64,000 nt of DNA from Oscheius sp. JU75 (GCA_037178855.1 JASJZC010000007.1:744001-808000), one strand, 5' to 3'. Shown: positions 35,531 through 49,800, numbered from the stretch's first letter. Notes: a model not told the origin generated them from the letters alone. Program-made: numbers and translations.

Positions 35531-35760
35531 TTGGGTTGGTAAATAAGTCTTTTCGCATTTTCGTCCTGTCCGATTGGTCTGTGATCTGTAAAGTGTCATT
35601 TTGTAGAGTTTGATGGACTGAGTAAGAATATCACATGACAAACGCCAAAATCTGGGATTTCACCGCAATTTCCACGAAAATCGAGTTTTTAGGAAGAGTT
35701 AGTGCTCGAGAAATAAGAGGTGTGTTCAAAGAAGAACGGGAAGTGAGGTATTGAGTTTTT
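35531..35760 (+). mobile_element. Mariner-like transposon 5' relic
   Basis: After a TA target dinucleotide, the sequence starts TTGGGTTGGTAAATAAGTCT, a mariner-type terminal repeat (TTxGGTTGGyAAATAAGT pattern). About 140 bases on, an open stretch reads KIEFLGRVSAREIRGVFKEE, resembling the first DNA-binding helix of mariner transposases (EFxLGRxAxEAxxNIxxVFGE). The frame then breaks. I found no matching inverted end downstream within several kb, so this is a truncated, inactive 5' end. Confidence 0.6.
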
Positions 35761-35880
35761 TTGGGATTGGAAGTGGGTTTAAAGGTTTGAAAGGATAGAA
35801 GTGAGTTCTGAGGTTTAGAAGTGAGTTCAAAGGATCAGGATTGAGTGAAAAGTATTTTCGAGAAGGATAGGAATTGAGAT
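35760..35880 (+). repeat. Degenerate purine-rich tandem repeat
   Basis: Variants of GAAGTGAGTTCAAAGG recur about every 20-30 bases on the plus strand immediately after the mariner relic. Confidence 0.5.
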
Positions 35881-38138
35881 CAAAAAGGGGGTTCCATGGG
35901 TTCTCAGAGTGAAAGGGATGAGTTCAACTAGCAGTGGCCAGACTGACAGCTTAAAAGTGGACAAGTTAGGCACGCCCCGGTGGGGCGTTCAAGTTAGTCT
36001 ACCACCCGGTAACTGGTGTTTGTATTTTAAGGCAAGGCCGCACTGAAAACCACACGACATTGAGCTTCAGATAGTAGAGGTATTGCCATTGTTCTCCTAT
36101 GACCCAACTAGAGTACAAGAAATTTTTCTGAAACGACTTTTGTGACGTAAAAAGTAACAATGTCCTGGAGACTCATTTCTGTACTGGAAATGGCTGACTG
36201 CAGTATAAACTTTGCTAACGTTCTATTTGCTACGGTACGATCAAATTGCAAAGTTACGCTTGGCAATGTAGCTGCACAGTAACATAGCTATTTAGTACAA
36301 AAATATTAGCAATATTCCCTAAAAATGAATAAGAGTGAAGCTGCAGAAACGAGCTGTGATCGGAATCAGCCTTCAAAAGATAAAGGACAGCTTGTGTTTC
36401 TTTTCGGGGCGTTGCAGCGACCTGAGCTCAGGTAAGATGATAGTCGTCGCTCGCGTGTAAATTCGTGCTTCCATCCTATGAGCCTCTCATTTTTATCTGT
36501 TGTTCTTCTATCGAAACAATTGAGTGGGTGCCGCTCGTTGAGAAAAAATGACAATGACAAATTGGTGCTGATTTCCCGAACGCGTTTTTACAACTGCTCT
36601 GTCGAGACTGACTGGGAAAGAAGAGGGTGGCAGATTAGCGATCGAGAGCAATCATCCACACCTCCCGAGACTACATGTTACAATTGCTCAACACAATCAA
36701 CGGCTTTGTACTTTATTATTATAAAAATTTCTTTTCTCGTTCCCAAGATACTTTTGTAAACTGAGGCACTAGAAGGAAAATGCAATAAGTAAGCCTTAGC
36801 GTGGTAAGAGATGATCGACTCTTACCAAACAGTTTGATTGATATTGGTCTATTTTGCTGGACATTCCACTTCTTCACAGTTGGTTAGCTCCCAACATTTT
36901 TTAGCCTCCAATTCTGACCGGCTCTGCCATCTTCAACTATAATTCACTTTGTCGCCCATCAGTCCCGATTGGAGCGGAAGCAATTTCGAAAAAAACATTT
37001 GCAAGTATCCTCATTTTGAGATCTCCTGCCCTCTTTGGGCCTTCTCCATTGTGGCATTCAGTCATCATCAGGCAGCACTGATTGCAGAATCGGCCAGGCA
37101 TCCGGAGGTCCCTCTGCGAATAGACATCTTCAATCATATAATGGCTGGTGTCAAATCACACATACACATGTAGCTTTTCGACGGCACTGCGTTTTTCGAG
37201 TGGTCCTCGTCCTTCATTCTCACGACCACTGATTGCTGTCTCTTTTTGCTTTTCTCAGAGATATGCCTTTTAAGTGAATGTGGCCACAGATGCTCCAGGG
37301 GAGGGAAAGTCTTGGGCCGAAACTGGTACCCCAGTTCATCATCTCTTCCAGAATACCAAGCAGAAATTAAGAGGCATGAGCGTAGTTTTAAAAACAGGGG
37401 TTCTTGCTCTTATATAGTATCTCTTTTTTTGCTACCCTAATTGCTTCGGTGTTTCACCCGTACCATAAAATCTTGTTTTTGATGCTATAATTGGCTTTAC
37501 AACGTTTTCAGTTCTATCATGGCATGTTTTCAATTTACTTTTCCAAACGACGTCTGCTCAGAACCCTCGCAACTTCTTTAATCAGACGAAAACTACGTAG
37601 TAGGCACTCTTATTTGACAGCTTCGAATGTAAAAGAAACCGGGTAAACTAAATTTAGATGACAGGCTAACTTCTGACCTTAAACATTTTTGCATATGCTT
37701 TTAACGGTTTTATGCAAGTTCACCCTGGCTGGACATGGCGACTTTAAAAGAAAATTTTTGAAAAATGCTGGCCTTTAGGATCTTCAACTTTCTCCTAGAC
37801 GACGATCGTTCAAAGATTCAATTAACCACCTCCAGTGTGAAAAGGCACTTCTCACACACACACCCTCACTAACGTCTGATTCCGCAAACCGATAAGGCGT
37901 GCTGAAGAAAGAGGCGTTAATTGGGCTTCTCGTGCTTTCTCTCTATTACTATCCGCTTGCGAGACCACGAATCGAGGAAGAGAGAAGGCCGGAGGCCATC
38001 CCCCGATTTCTTTGATTGTTGCATTGTGTCCTATGCACCCAATGTCCATTCCTCTAACACTCTAACCTAAATCGATCTTTTTTCCTCTTCTTGACCATTT
38101 AACAGTTTTGCAGAAGTAGTTAGAGTAGTTTTAACGCA
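35881..38138. other. Intergenic / unc-58 upstream region
   Basis: No gene supported. A perfect 7-bp hairpin (ACGCCCC, GGT, GGGGCGT) lies at 35972-35988. The region just before 38139 holds a TTTTGCAG acceptor and is the likely promoter or trans-splice zone for the most distal unc-58 start. Confidence 0.4.
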
Positions 38139-40813
38139 ATGGTGCTGCCTGTCGGGGCTCCGAACATGGACAAGAGGATCTCAAGATCTACCTCTTCCAG
38201 TAGAGCTAAAACAACTGCTGGAGTTGTGACGGCTCAACAGGTTTGTAGTTTGTTTTAAATAGACATACAGTTCGTTTGTGATGGAACCCTGAAGTTAGAA
38301 GCGAAGATTCTCGGGGCCCGTCACAAAACTTTTAACTTTTTCTGTTCTAACCATTATTAACAGATGATGGTCGCTCCTCCCATGTTTATGCAACATGTAA
38401 CACCTAACGCACAAACTGACCTGTCAATTGGACTAACACCAAAAGGAGGAGGCGGCTTCTTCGCGTCGGTGAGTTTTCTCTGGTTTGGCATGTTTCCTCA
38501 GCTTTTTGTTCCTAACAATTGAAAAAAAGAACTTTCGGGTACTGGAGTCTATCATCTCAAAAGTTTGAAAGTTGGCCAAATATGTCTAGCGCAGAACAGC
38601 AGCTTCCAATAACAAACTTTCTTTTACTTTCTTCAATGCCAGCTTTAAAATCACTGCTTGATGTATCTTTGGAATTGATACTTTTAAGAAATAACTATTT
38701 TCGTCTCGGATAACAACTTTCCAGTCACAAGGTCAGAATATGGATGAGTTTTTTTCCCCACATTTTGATGCGCTGAGCTCGGTTGTAATTTTTTGATAGA
38801 GTGCTCGGTCTGTTCGACAAATGAACACAGAACAGCCTTGATCTATGGGATTCCTTAAAAAAGCCACTTTACATTTTTGCGATCTCACTTTTCCAATTTT
38901 ATAGCTTTCTGTTCGGCAAAACACGTGTTTTCGTGTGGTTAACAGATGTGTTGCTTTAAAGATTTTTTATGATTTCGGTCGCAGAACATTCTGTTTGACT
39001 CCTTTGAGTCCCATGAAAACTTGGGAGCACCTCCGCTTCACTATTATACATGTCTTCTCTGAATAACGAACAACAACCTTAGTTGACAACTTCATTTGAA
39101 TATGAAAGACTTCTGACTTTTGTTTGTTCAGTGAAAGATGTTGGTTGTTTTCCCGCCAAAGATGTTTTCCTGCCTGACTTTTTCTTCGAGCTTTTCACAA
39201 CTGCAAAAAAGTTTTGATGATATTAGCATCTTTGAAAAACGTCAATCTCCAATTAAGGTGACTTCATCAGCTACCTTTTAGTCTATTTTTGAGAATGTCC
39301 CCATCAAGTCTTCCATCAATATCTTGTCAAAAATTGGTGATGTGACTTTTACCTGTCTTTGGAAGTCTGAGCTTCGTCTTTTTGTACTGCCACAAAAGGA
39401 ATACAGTAAGTGTGATCAAAAACAAATCCTTCAAAAAAAAACATGTCGTAAAATTGGAAAATGTCACATCAGGGGCCATAACACTTTCAAAGGTGTATAA
39501 CCTTCTCTTATCTGTTTGCAACATATGAAGAAATAGAAAAATATTCAAACAACAATCTGAGATAATAACCTTTACTATCAGAATTCGCTATGAAAAACTG
39601 ATCACGAGGCATTCATTAAAACATGCTCATTCACGCGAGACTCTTGAGCTATTCTCTTATGTCTGAGGTGTTCGCAAAAAACGCAGGCACTTAGCTCTCT
39701 TCTCCATTCTCATTTTGGTTTCCCGACAGAATTCTGGAAAAATCCCTCGCTCTTTTTATGCTCTAAACCAATTATATTAGAAGAGGCGAGAGATCTATTC
39801 TTTTTGTCTCTGTCTCTTTTTTTGGTCTGAATTATTTAAGTTTTTATAGAATTAGGAACACTGCTGAGCGTGTTGATTCAAGCGGTTGCTTCTCTATTGC
39901 TAATCCTGAAATAAGACCAACTGGCGTATACAACCAGAAGCGCCAGACAAGCTTTTACGCTTGTCATACAACATTTGTATTCTTTCCTAATTAGTCTTTG
40001 TCGCACCATCTCAAACAAAGCATTTTCGAGGAAAAGTTATTACAGTAGCGGCTTCAACCAAATCCACTCTTTTGAGCCGCATATAGCAATCTGTTAGGGC
40101 AGCGACTACGGAACAGGACTTTTGCACATTCTGCTTTTTCGGAATCATACTACTTTTCATAACACCGAATCTTCTTGACCTAAAAAACGGCTATAATTAG
40201 GTTGTTTTGATCTGTTCCTGCTCCGAAAATTGGCACAATACTACTTACAGGTTATCGCTGTATGCAGAAAACGTTCTTACGCAGACCTTTTCTTAGAATT
40301 ACAGTAACAAAGCCGTTTTCATCTCTTTTGTGTAGTTAAATGAGAAGTCCTAAGTGAATCAAACATATTTCAGGGGCTTCTTCGGACCCGAGCACGACCA
40401 CGAGCTACCTCAATGCTCCCATTGAGTGCCTCCGGCAGCCAGGAGGATCTCGGCCATGAAAAGGTGAATTGACCCAGAGAGAGAGAGAGAGAGCGGTGGG
40501 GTAATACAATTAGCCCCTATATTTGAGAGGACAAAGTGGGATGTGAATATATTTGGGTACTCTAGCGACAAATGCACAGCCAGCCGCACGAATGCCGCAG
40601 CCGACAGCCAGAGCGATAGCCACATTAGAGCAAAGAATCAGAGCTGTTGGAGTTGTTTGTTTATCCTACCCTTTTTGTAGTATTTATTCATTTTCCAGGC
40701 TCCTCTAATTGGTGGAAAAACTCCGACAAAACGAAAAGTGCCACAGGTACAGCAGAAGTACTATCCTCTCTCGCAGGAGGAGACTTTAGAACTTTTGTAT
40801 CTGCTCAACCAAG
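38139..40813 (+). CDS. unc-58: unc-58 alternative N-terminus A (four exons)
   Basis: Exons 38139-38240, 38364-38468, 40374-40463 and 40699-40813 encode about 137 residues: a Ser/Thr-rich start (MVLPVGAPNMDKRISRSTSS), a Gly-rich stretch (PKGGGGFF), an Arg-rich stretch (LLRTRARPRATS) and a Lys/Gln-rich end (KRKVPQVQQKYYPLSQEE). The internal junctions are phase 0 and the last exon ends in phase 1 (CAA G|), matching the common exon at 54983. There is no membrane segment, so the region is cytoplasmic. Confidence 0.65.
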
Positions 40814-43800
40814 GTCGGTTTATTAATTCAGTTTTTTTTTCTGGGACTCTTATTTCTGACGGTATTGCTAAATTTTGTTTAAGTTTTTAATGTAGTCGAG
40901 AACACGAGTGTGTATCCCTAAATCCAAGTTACAAGGTTGGTTCGCGTTTCTCTTAAAATATGAAGAAACTTGGATTTAACAAACATCTCCATTTCCATAA
41001 TTGCACAGGTAACATGTTGCAACATATCTGCTACATAATTCTTTCTTTCACTTTTGTTTGCATTCTAATTTTTCGAACTCATCCAATACTTTGGAAATGT
41101 TTAAAACTTACGCGTTGGATTTTATTGAACTTTGCGACTGTTGAGTAATTCCAAAAGGAAGTCCCACCAGTAGTTTTATTCCGATTCCAAGCTGCTCCGT
41201 TGTTCAGTTTTGTCAATCCACTAGACTAACATAATCGTGTACTTGACAGCTAGAGAGGCACATTCAGTTATTCCCACATTTGTTCCAACCTTCAAAGATT
41301 ATGGTTCTCCAGCGTCTACCCAGAAAAACAGGTATTTTCTTACTGGTGGTCCCCTCTTCTTTGAAATGCCATTGTTTTGTCACACAATAGGGTGAACGGG
41401 GAGGAAGCACAAATAAGTCAGAAGTTTCAAAGTTATGGGTCTCATGCATAAAGATAAGGCCTTGTGTAGCCGCCGAAGGGCCATAAGGTCAATGGCGTTT
41501 CAAATGTGTTGCTTTTCGTTTTTTTCCCAAAACTTCGGCCAAGGAAAACTAGCTTCAGATGGGATTGTTTCTCGGGTACTCCGAGGAGTATGAAAATAGG
41601 CAAAGGGATCTTGGAAAGAAGTATTCTGTGTCACCTGTTATTATGGAATGTCCTCGATGTTCGACAGGTAAGTGTAACACTTCGAAACAAAACGGAAAAG
41701 AAACATTTTAATATTTCTGACAGAAATACTGTTTTCACACTATAATAATTTTCCCACTCCTGATAGCTTCGCAAAAGTTCGCAATACCTTGTTTTACCAA
41801 AAATATTCAAAGTTCATCTTAACGACAACTGTCCGTCTTAGACAAAGTTGCCTCTTCCTCCTTCTTTTATTCCACGTGATCCAGCAAATCCTGAAATTGA
41901 ATACCACCATGTTACTGTTCGATGCAGGTAGGATAAGGTTCTTATTGATTACCGTCATTCTTTATTGCGGAACCAGAGCGATCTTAGATAATATAGTGTG
42001 TAACGGTAATGTTTTCATTGTGCATGAAGAAAGTATATATTGTTCCAGCACGCATAATTGGGTTTCATATCTTTCTGGTCCATTGGTTGCTGTCGACCAA
42101 ATGGACTTCAAAATTTCATACACTTCTGTTCCTTTTTATCCTTCTTCGAAATATCTAGACAATCAAAAAACGGGACACGAACACTTGTCTAGCCGTCATA
42201 TCTGTCACTTGTTACAATGTGTAACACGAACTTCGTGACAAGTTATGAACACAATCCTTCACCGGGTCCATCCTTTACTTATTTCGCATATTTCTTCAAA
42301 TGTTTTGTATCCAAGAAAGTTCACGGTGCGGGATTATCTTATCTTTTAGCGCAAGTACCAATAATTCAATCTTATACCAATCACCTAGTCTTTTCAACCA
42401 GAAAGCCTTAAACTGAGAATTGCATTTGACCGGACTTGGCTATACAAAATTGAACTGTTCACTGCACATATTTTCTCCTTGTACCTAAGGTGATTCAATT
42501 GACAATCTAAGACTCACCCTTTGTCTTTATCAGATTGTTGGATGGAAAACTTCCTTAACTCCCCGTGGATCCAATGAAAAAGTCAACGTTACACTGTAAC
42601 TAACGGAACCACCACCAATCTTCGATACTACTCTCGCCTCTTCGCTTACAACCGTCTCCGTCAGCAAAGCCCTCTTCCGAAAATAAAATGCCTGGATTGG
42701 CTCCGCTTGTGGAGAGGGAGAGAGTCGCGCGCCTGCCGTCTCTTGAAGAAGTGTTTCCAGCGCTTCATTGCCCGGAGGTAATCCCGTGATTATGAGTCTT
42801 GACCGCCCAGTCAAGCGAAGCTGTTCTTCCAAGCCTGCCAGCAATTCGTCAAAAAACAGCCTTCTTTATGAGAACGATTGAAACGTACAACCTAATTCTG
42901 GTGGCCTCTTGGCCATTTTGTTCTTTTCTTCATCCTTCGCCACGATCGCAGTGGGGTGCCTGCCGATTACCTTTTCTCATTCATACTACATGTGTTGGAT
43001 CTTTAAGGTGAGTTCAAAACATTGATTTGTGAATTATTAACGAAACACGAGACTTTGTCTCTAAAAATAATCTCTAGTGGCTATTTTCTGCTAACGGCAG
43101 AGCAATCCAAGCACACACAAAATGCCCGCACTCACCGTTTGACTATTCTGCGCAAATTAAGCGTGATCAGAAAGGGCATTAGGCCAGTTGTTACTTCTCG
43201 CTAGCCGCCTATCTGGATGAGTTATGGTTTTCAAGAAGAAGGACCCGGTTAGTTACATCGCAGCCAAGCTCCATTGCAAAACCATGATTGTACAATAGAA
43301 AGTGAGATTCTGTCTGTTAAAGTTTTAGTAAATGCTGAATCTTGAAGTAAAATTTTTTGACTAAAAAAGTTCGATAGTATCTGGATAGTTTAACTTGCAA
43401 AAATTTTGTTACGATCTTAATAAACAACAGGCTCTCAGTAACATATACCATTTTCCGACGCCCTTGTTTGTAACATGGGCTCTTCGAGGGGTTCGCGAAT
43501 CGCTGGTCCAGGTTGACCCTCTCGCAGCAGCTCTAGCTTACAAGAAACGGGATGAAAAGCGACAAAATCTGCCGACTATTTCGCGAACACCCCTTCTTCT
43601 GCAGTTCACCCCCTTTGCAGCTCCGCAACTACCCAACTGTGAGTTCCATTTTGTCTTTTTCTCTTGCAGTGTCATAAACCCCTCGCTAAATAAGGGAGAG
43701 AGTCTCTTTCGGATGTTTTAGAGCCCTTCTGGGGCCGTTGGAATTGGGGAACGTCTTCGAAAGGGCTACGCCGTTAGTCTTTTTTCACCTGTATTTAAAA

Positions 43801-46800
43801 GCTGATCATGTCTTTGGAAGCTCATTTACTTGAGTAGATAATAGGATTTAAATATTACAGTCTAACGAATAATTGTTAGTTGGCTAGCGATTCTTTGGAA
43901 TTTTACTGTGAGGAAGCATACTTCTTCCAGTGCTCTATTCGAAAAACTATACGTACTAGCAATAGCGGGTTTTCTTGCATAGGTAAGACTTCGATATCAT
44001 TCGAACACACTTAATCATTGGGCTCTATCTTAGATTTCTCTTTCTATCTTAGAAAGCTCCCTTAACAGTAGAGTCCTTTAAAACAGAAATCAAACGATGC
44101 AACATTGGAACCAGAGCTATAAAGCAGCTCAGCTTGAACCCACGTTATGGTTCGTGAATGTGTTTCTATTTCCCTGTACACTGTGTTCTAAAGTCTTAAC
44201 GAGAAGCTATAAACACCAAACAGCTAGACACTTCTCTAAAAGTGATGTCGAAAAAAAGGTTGATCCATCTTGTGAGCATGACATCAAACTGACATTTGTA
44301 ATCCACTAGACAACGACGGCTACATTTTCACTCTCGACCTTCCTTTTCATCTCTTCTTTCCCAGCAGTCATTTTTCTTCCAATAAACTTGGATCAAGAAA
44401 GCGTCAAAGTTCACCTTGAGTTCCGGGTGAGAATCATTTGACTAATTGAGAAAAAGACCATAACTCGTCCCCTTCTTACCCACTGGACCAAGCACCAGGA
44501 ACCCTTTCTGAGAAGGATGATTAAGAACTGCTGTCAGCTTCCAAGTGGCTATCATCAATCGTGCTCCCAGACGAGACAATCATCATCAAATAACTTCATG
44601 TTACTTCTTTCTGTCAGTTAGCTAGGCTAGTTGATTCATAGCGTGTCAATCCTTATATGTTAGTGCAGAAACAAAAAAAGTTGTTTGAGCAGATTCTCGG
44701 TTCTAATTAGAACTTTCATTTAATGGTTACAAGGTTTAATTTAGGGCGGATTGCAAAAGATTTATAAGTGTAGTATATCTTAACACAGCATTTCTCTATT
44801 GAATTAGGATAAAAAAGGTGACTAAACTTATAGAGCTAATTCGCAAATACAAGCCTACATCTGATCAAAGTACCCTACTGTAACCGTTGACCTCGGCTCT
44901 AAACATAACATGTGCTGGGACTTCTGTTGACAGGTCAGCCAGACTCTCTGTTAAGGAAGTGCCAAAAAGAGCACTTCTTCTTTTTATGGCTCTGCTCTCT
45001 GTCTATTTCAGCAGCCAGGCTAGCAGCGAAAGTCTCGAGAGAAACGTTTTGGCCCCTTTTAGTTTTGCGGCGCCACAGCACATTGCCCAGTGTGAGAAGC
45101 TATCTCTGAATTATCGTCGAGGGAGTACGCATGAGTAGTTGGATGAACAAAAACTGAACGACCCCACTCCAGCCACAATTGACACAATCTTCTTCTTCGT
45201 CTTTATTTTTCATTAATTTCGATCTTTCGCTGTAAAAGTCTTGGCACCATGCTACAGTCCGTCAGCGCACATTTGATGGAGGAACGTCGTCCCTCCTTGA
45301 GGGTCCGACGAGATTCGGCCAGGAGAGAGACTTCCATAGTCTACGAATCGCTCTTACCTCCTGGAACAGATCCGAACTTTCTCAGTGCACCGGCACATTG
45401 GCACGGAACTCTAATCACTGAGGACTTTCAACCCGAACAGGCTCGACCGGACGAGAACCCAATTGGATGGGCTATCTTTAATCCATTACCTATTCGACTG
45501 CCGACTATTAGACCACGGGGACGGACCGTCGTAGGTAAGTTTGGTTCATTTTTAAAATGGGGAAAGTTATGTTTTTGGGTAATTGGTTGGTTAGCAAAAC
45601 ACTGGCATCAAATCGCTTCAAGTTTTGCGTCAAACTGCCCAAGTTAAAGGCAATTGACATTAGACTTTTAACAGAGAGCACCAAAATGTTTTAAAGGAAA
45701 ATTGTTCTGTTAGTTTTTTTGTCTTAGGGGGAGGGAGAAACCAACAAAATGTCATATAAATCACATTGTAACTAACCCTAACATTGTGAACTAGGCTTCA
45801 TATGTGCGAGAGTCTCTTGTCATATCCCTGGTTTTTGTAAGTCTCTTCACATGGGTCTCTTCAGATATTTGTCATGGCATCGGCAACATTCAAGATACGA
45901 GTGATATTTTTTTAAACAAACTAAAGCCGGTAATTTTAGCATTCTTAAGTAATCTGTGCAAGGGAACCGTAAAAAGTGCATACTGTCCCTTTTTTGGTTT
46001 TCTATTCAAATTTGTTCGTGACAATGTCGGTTCTTCTTATGAACTCAATCATCGCACCGTGAATTTTCACTAAACCTTTCTTCCTCGTTGAGGCTTCCCC
46101 GATCCTACTGGACTGAATTCGTCCCTCTTCGTGGTATCGCGACCAGTCTTTTCTACTTATTATCAAAGTGATGACCCACGATGCCCCCTGAGCTAATAAA
46201 TTCTGCAAAAGTGATAGTTGTCCTTTCTTTTCAATGAGCCCCTCCTAGGACGCACATTTGCTTTGAGAAGCCCCCCGTAATCTGAGATTCTTAGGCTTAA
46301 GGCACTGTTGGGGGCTATCATCTTACTCTCTTTCTGTTCCAAATTTGTTCTCTTAAAGTGCTAGCCACGAAAAAGAGAGCCATGTCTGAAAGAAGAAATC
46401 CGAAAGTACGTGTGTCGTTTTCAAAAGAAGGAAATCTATTATTTAGGGAGGCTTTCTGGCTGAATAATTAATCCTCGCCCCGGTGGGGCTGGTTTCAAAG
46501 GGAGGTCCTTTTTGCAGAGAATCTTCCGCAACATTCTGTCTCTGTTTCTTCGAAAGTCTAGTTTTTGACGTCTCCTCGAATGCCGTCACTTTTATCCATT
46601 GAAAAGGGTCCAATCCTTTTCAGATAAAAGGTTGAACTCTGACTCCCTTACTTTTAAAAAGAAGCAACCTTTTTGAAGCAGATAGGTTGAGACTTTAGTT
46701 TTTTTAGGCTGAGACTTTAGAAACTCTTTTTGGCTTGCCCTAGGTGGAACTTTGAGTCGTATCCGAACTGTGCATATGCAAGCATCCGGAAATGCAGACA

Positions 46801-49800
46801 ATATTGTCCAACATTGGTCAACTTCTGAATACTTTGACAATCCTAGAGATTAAAACTCATCCGCAGCCACAACCCCAAAATGTTCGTGGTTTGACATTTT
46901 GATCTGCTTTGTTTTTCACAGACTAGACCATTTTTCAGCCATTCTGTTATAAACACTTTCAATTTCGGTACAAGGTGGTGGGCTTTTCACCCAGCATGCG
47001 ATACTAACGGTTTTACAGTAACTCAATTCAAAATTTTGGATTTCGTGCTTTTTTACAGCAACCAACCTTAACGATTAAAATCCCTCTCCAGTTTCCATAG
47101 CGCAACATCAAGGCACCTTGGGCAGCATTTCCTACTGACTAGTCGCCTGCCATACGAGGACCTCTATTCTTCTTCCAAGGTACACAAAGGCCGGCTCGTG
47201 TTTAGAAGAATGCATATGACAAGTGTCCAATTATCTTTTCTCAAATACTTGTTCTGTTCGAGACACATCTCCATTTCTTCAGAGAACCCACGAGCACAAA
47301 AATTGGCTGTGTCCTCCTTAGCACACGCTCTAGCTTAGCATAATTCTATAAAATTTGGCGCGACTCGTTCAAAAGGCCATTTTTGCCTCTTGATATACGC
47401 TACTCATTAACGGGTTCCACAACGAGGTCCTGTTTTTGCGCTGAACATCTGCTTGTGTCCAAATTTTCATATTTTTTCTCTGGAAAACGAACTTTTGTGT
47501 AGCATTGATCCCTCCTTTGTTTTTTCGCGCTATATTTTGTTCTTTCTTCCAAGAAATTCACTCTCGAGGGCAACAATTTGGGCAGCAGCATCAATTACTC
47601 CCGCGCCAAAGATTGTAACGGATTCCCGCGGGGGGTGGCCCTTCTTGTGTTGCAGGGTGGAGTGTGAAGAAGCATCAAAATCATCGGCTGGTCAAAGTTT
47701 GAATGACATCCATGTCCGTGTTTCTATTGAGCGACGCGAATCTTTTTCTGTCTACTAGGGTGGATCGGGCTCATCGGGACACCCGAACCCTTTCGTGGAG
47801 AGGAGGGGCAAGTATTTGAAAATTGGGCTCACTTTTTTTTTGAGCCAGTCATAAGCGATACTAGACCAGTACCATTTGATATAACAAAACATTTTTTAAG
47901 TGTTTCCAAATTGCTTTAAAACTCTTAAAAAAAGGCTAATATCTTGTTTCCTATGTTCACGTCTTGGCATATCTCCTCCACCCGCGCGAATCGCCCTTGT
48001 CATTGTTTTCCGCCTACTTGACACCACTGCCGCCTTCCTCCATCCAACCCAGCAGCCTCGAGTTCAATTTTTAAGATTCCTTATAAGTCTCTTTTTAAGG
48101 GATCACTTAGCAACCTGTTGTTTAAAAATTCTCACATCTTTTAGAGCAAGAACATTCTCTAGAGAGTCAGAGCTCATCCTAAAACTCTCTTTGATCTCTC
48201 TTCTCTGCCGTGTGACCTAGTTAAAGATTCGGGAAAATCACACACCTTCACTCGAGTTAGACCAAAATTCATCAAGTATCATCTCATCTTTCTCTTTTCC
48301 ACACCAGTTTTCTGCCTTTTCAGCCCCAGATGTATTAGGCAATGTTTCTCCGGAAATTCTGGAATCAATGGACTTTGGAAGAAAATGCACGGCGAATGAC
48401 CATTACGGTCCTGCCGACGGGCACGAAAAAGGTTCATCTGAAGTCGCAGGCAGAACTGGCCGAGCTTTATCCGGAATACAAGGATAGACTGCGGGAGGAC
48501 GAGAAGAACGAGAATGGAGGTAGGTGAAACCTGTTCACTTCATTTTGGACTGTTAGTTTACATGCGCATACCAGCCTGTTGATTTGCGTAAAGACTTTAT
48601 CGTTTTAGTAACCTGGATTACTTAGCATTTGTAAAGGACTGGAAGTGTTGTTCCGTTCTTTCTTTCTGAGTTTTTTTGGCTCTCGTTAATACTTTTTGGA
48701 AGCCTTCAGTTTGAAGCTGCAGATTTTGCCTTTGTTGCCTAGAACTATTATCTAGCCATAATCTCAATTTGGTCAAAATTTATAGAAAGATTATTCGGTT
48801 ACAAGTTACACTATGTTTTTCCAGCTGTGGAAGTCAAGTCTATTCGCTTCAATATCTTTGTTTTCAAATTTTTGTAAAGGGTTTAACCTCACTGTTTTGG
48901 CCAAAACCATTCGAACTTTCAATTTGTACTTACCTGACTCAGTGCGGACAAGAAAAATAAATCCTGGTCCTTTCTTCCCTGTCTCTTTTCATCATTCTTC
49001 TTATGATAACGCGACTTCTTTTGTTCATAGACAGCTTTCAATCCTGCAAGATTTGTTCACTGATGCATAATTTGCCCTCCTCAAAGGCTCTCAATGATAA
49101 ATCCACCACCCTGAGGGGACCCAGCCGGCCATTTTGTCGATATGAAAAAATAGACGTTCCCTCCGGAGGTCAACTTGTTGGCCTGCCTAAGAGAGACGCT
49201 TGGAGAGCAAATTTTTCATGGTTTTTTGAACTCCCCCAGTGCTAATGGACCTCCCCTGGTGGGGGACTAGATTTTTGGGTAGATAAGGGAGATGTACTAT
49301 TGGAGTGAAGACATTTTATTAGGCTTCCCAAAAGTTTCGGGATCATGTTTGCTATCCTTTTTTCTAAGAGCGGATTCTCCAATCCACTATTTGCTTTGGT
49401 TAATGATGCTCAGCGTGCTGTGCCCTTCTAAGTCAATTTTTGCTTTTATGCCGTTTACCAAACGTTTTGTAGTTATTTGAAGGAAACCAGTTTCACGATA
49501 ATGCACATGCTTAATTTTGATATTGACGTGATGCAGCACATTTCTGGCAAGCGCATTTTGCGGAAAGAGAAAAAGTTTGTTCTCTGGTGGGAAGTTTGTA
49601 GAAAATGTACAAAATTTATGTGTTAAGTACAAACGCAATCTGGTAACACAAGATAAGACAAAAGAAAAGGGCAAACACCAAACTATTTTAGTGTTTTCCA
49701 TGCTCGTCCCGTCTTTCCAAAGAGCTCTAGCGCGTAGGTCACTGTCCCCAACTTCTGATGAAAAATGACCAAATTAGGTGCTCTAACCTTGTTCGTGGTC

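Noticed and set aside
35531-37500. Search for a complete mariner element
   Set aside because: No reverse-complement terminal repeat found downstream, and the transposase frame breaks early; called a relic only.
42799-43011. Plus-strand ORF ending at a GTGAGT donor as another unc-58 first exon
   Set aside because: It leaves in phase 2, which does not fit the phase-1 acceptor at 54983, and its body looks non-coding.
44887-45138. 83-codon ORF just upstream of first exon D
   Set aside because: Begins at a TTG, has no donor at its end and no link to the channel phase.
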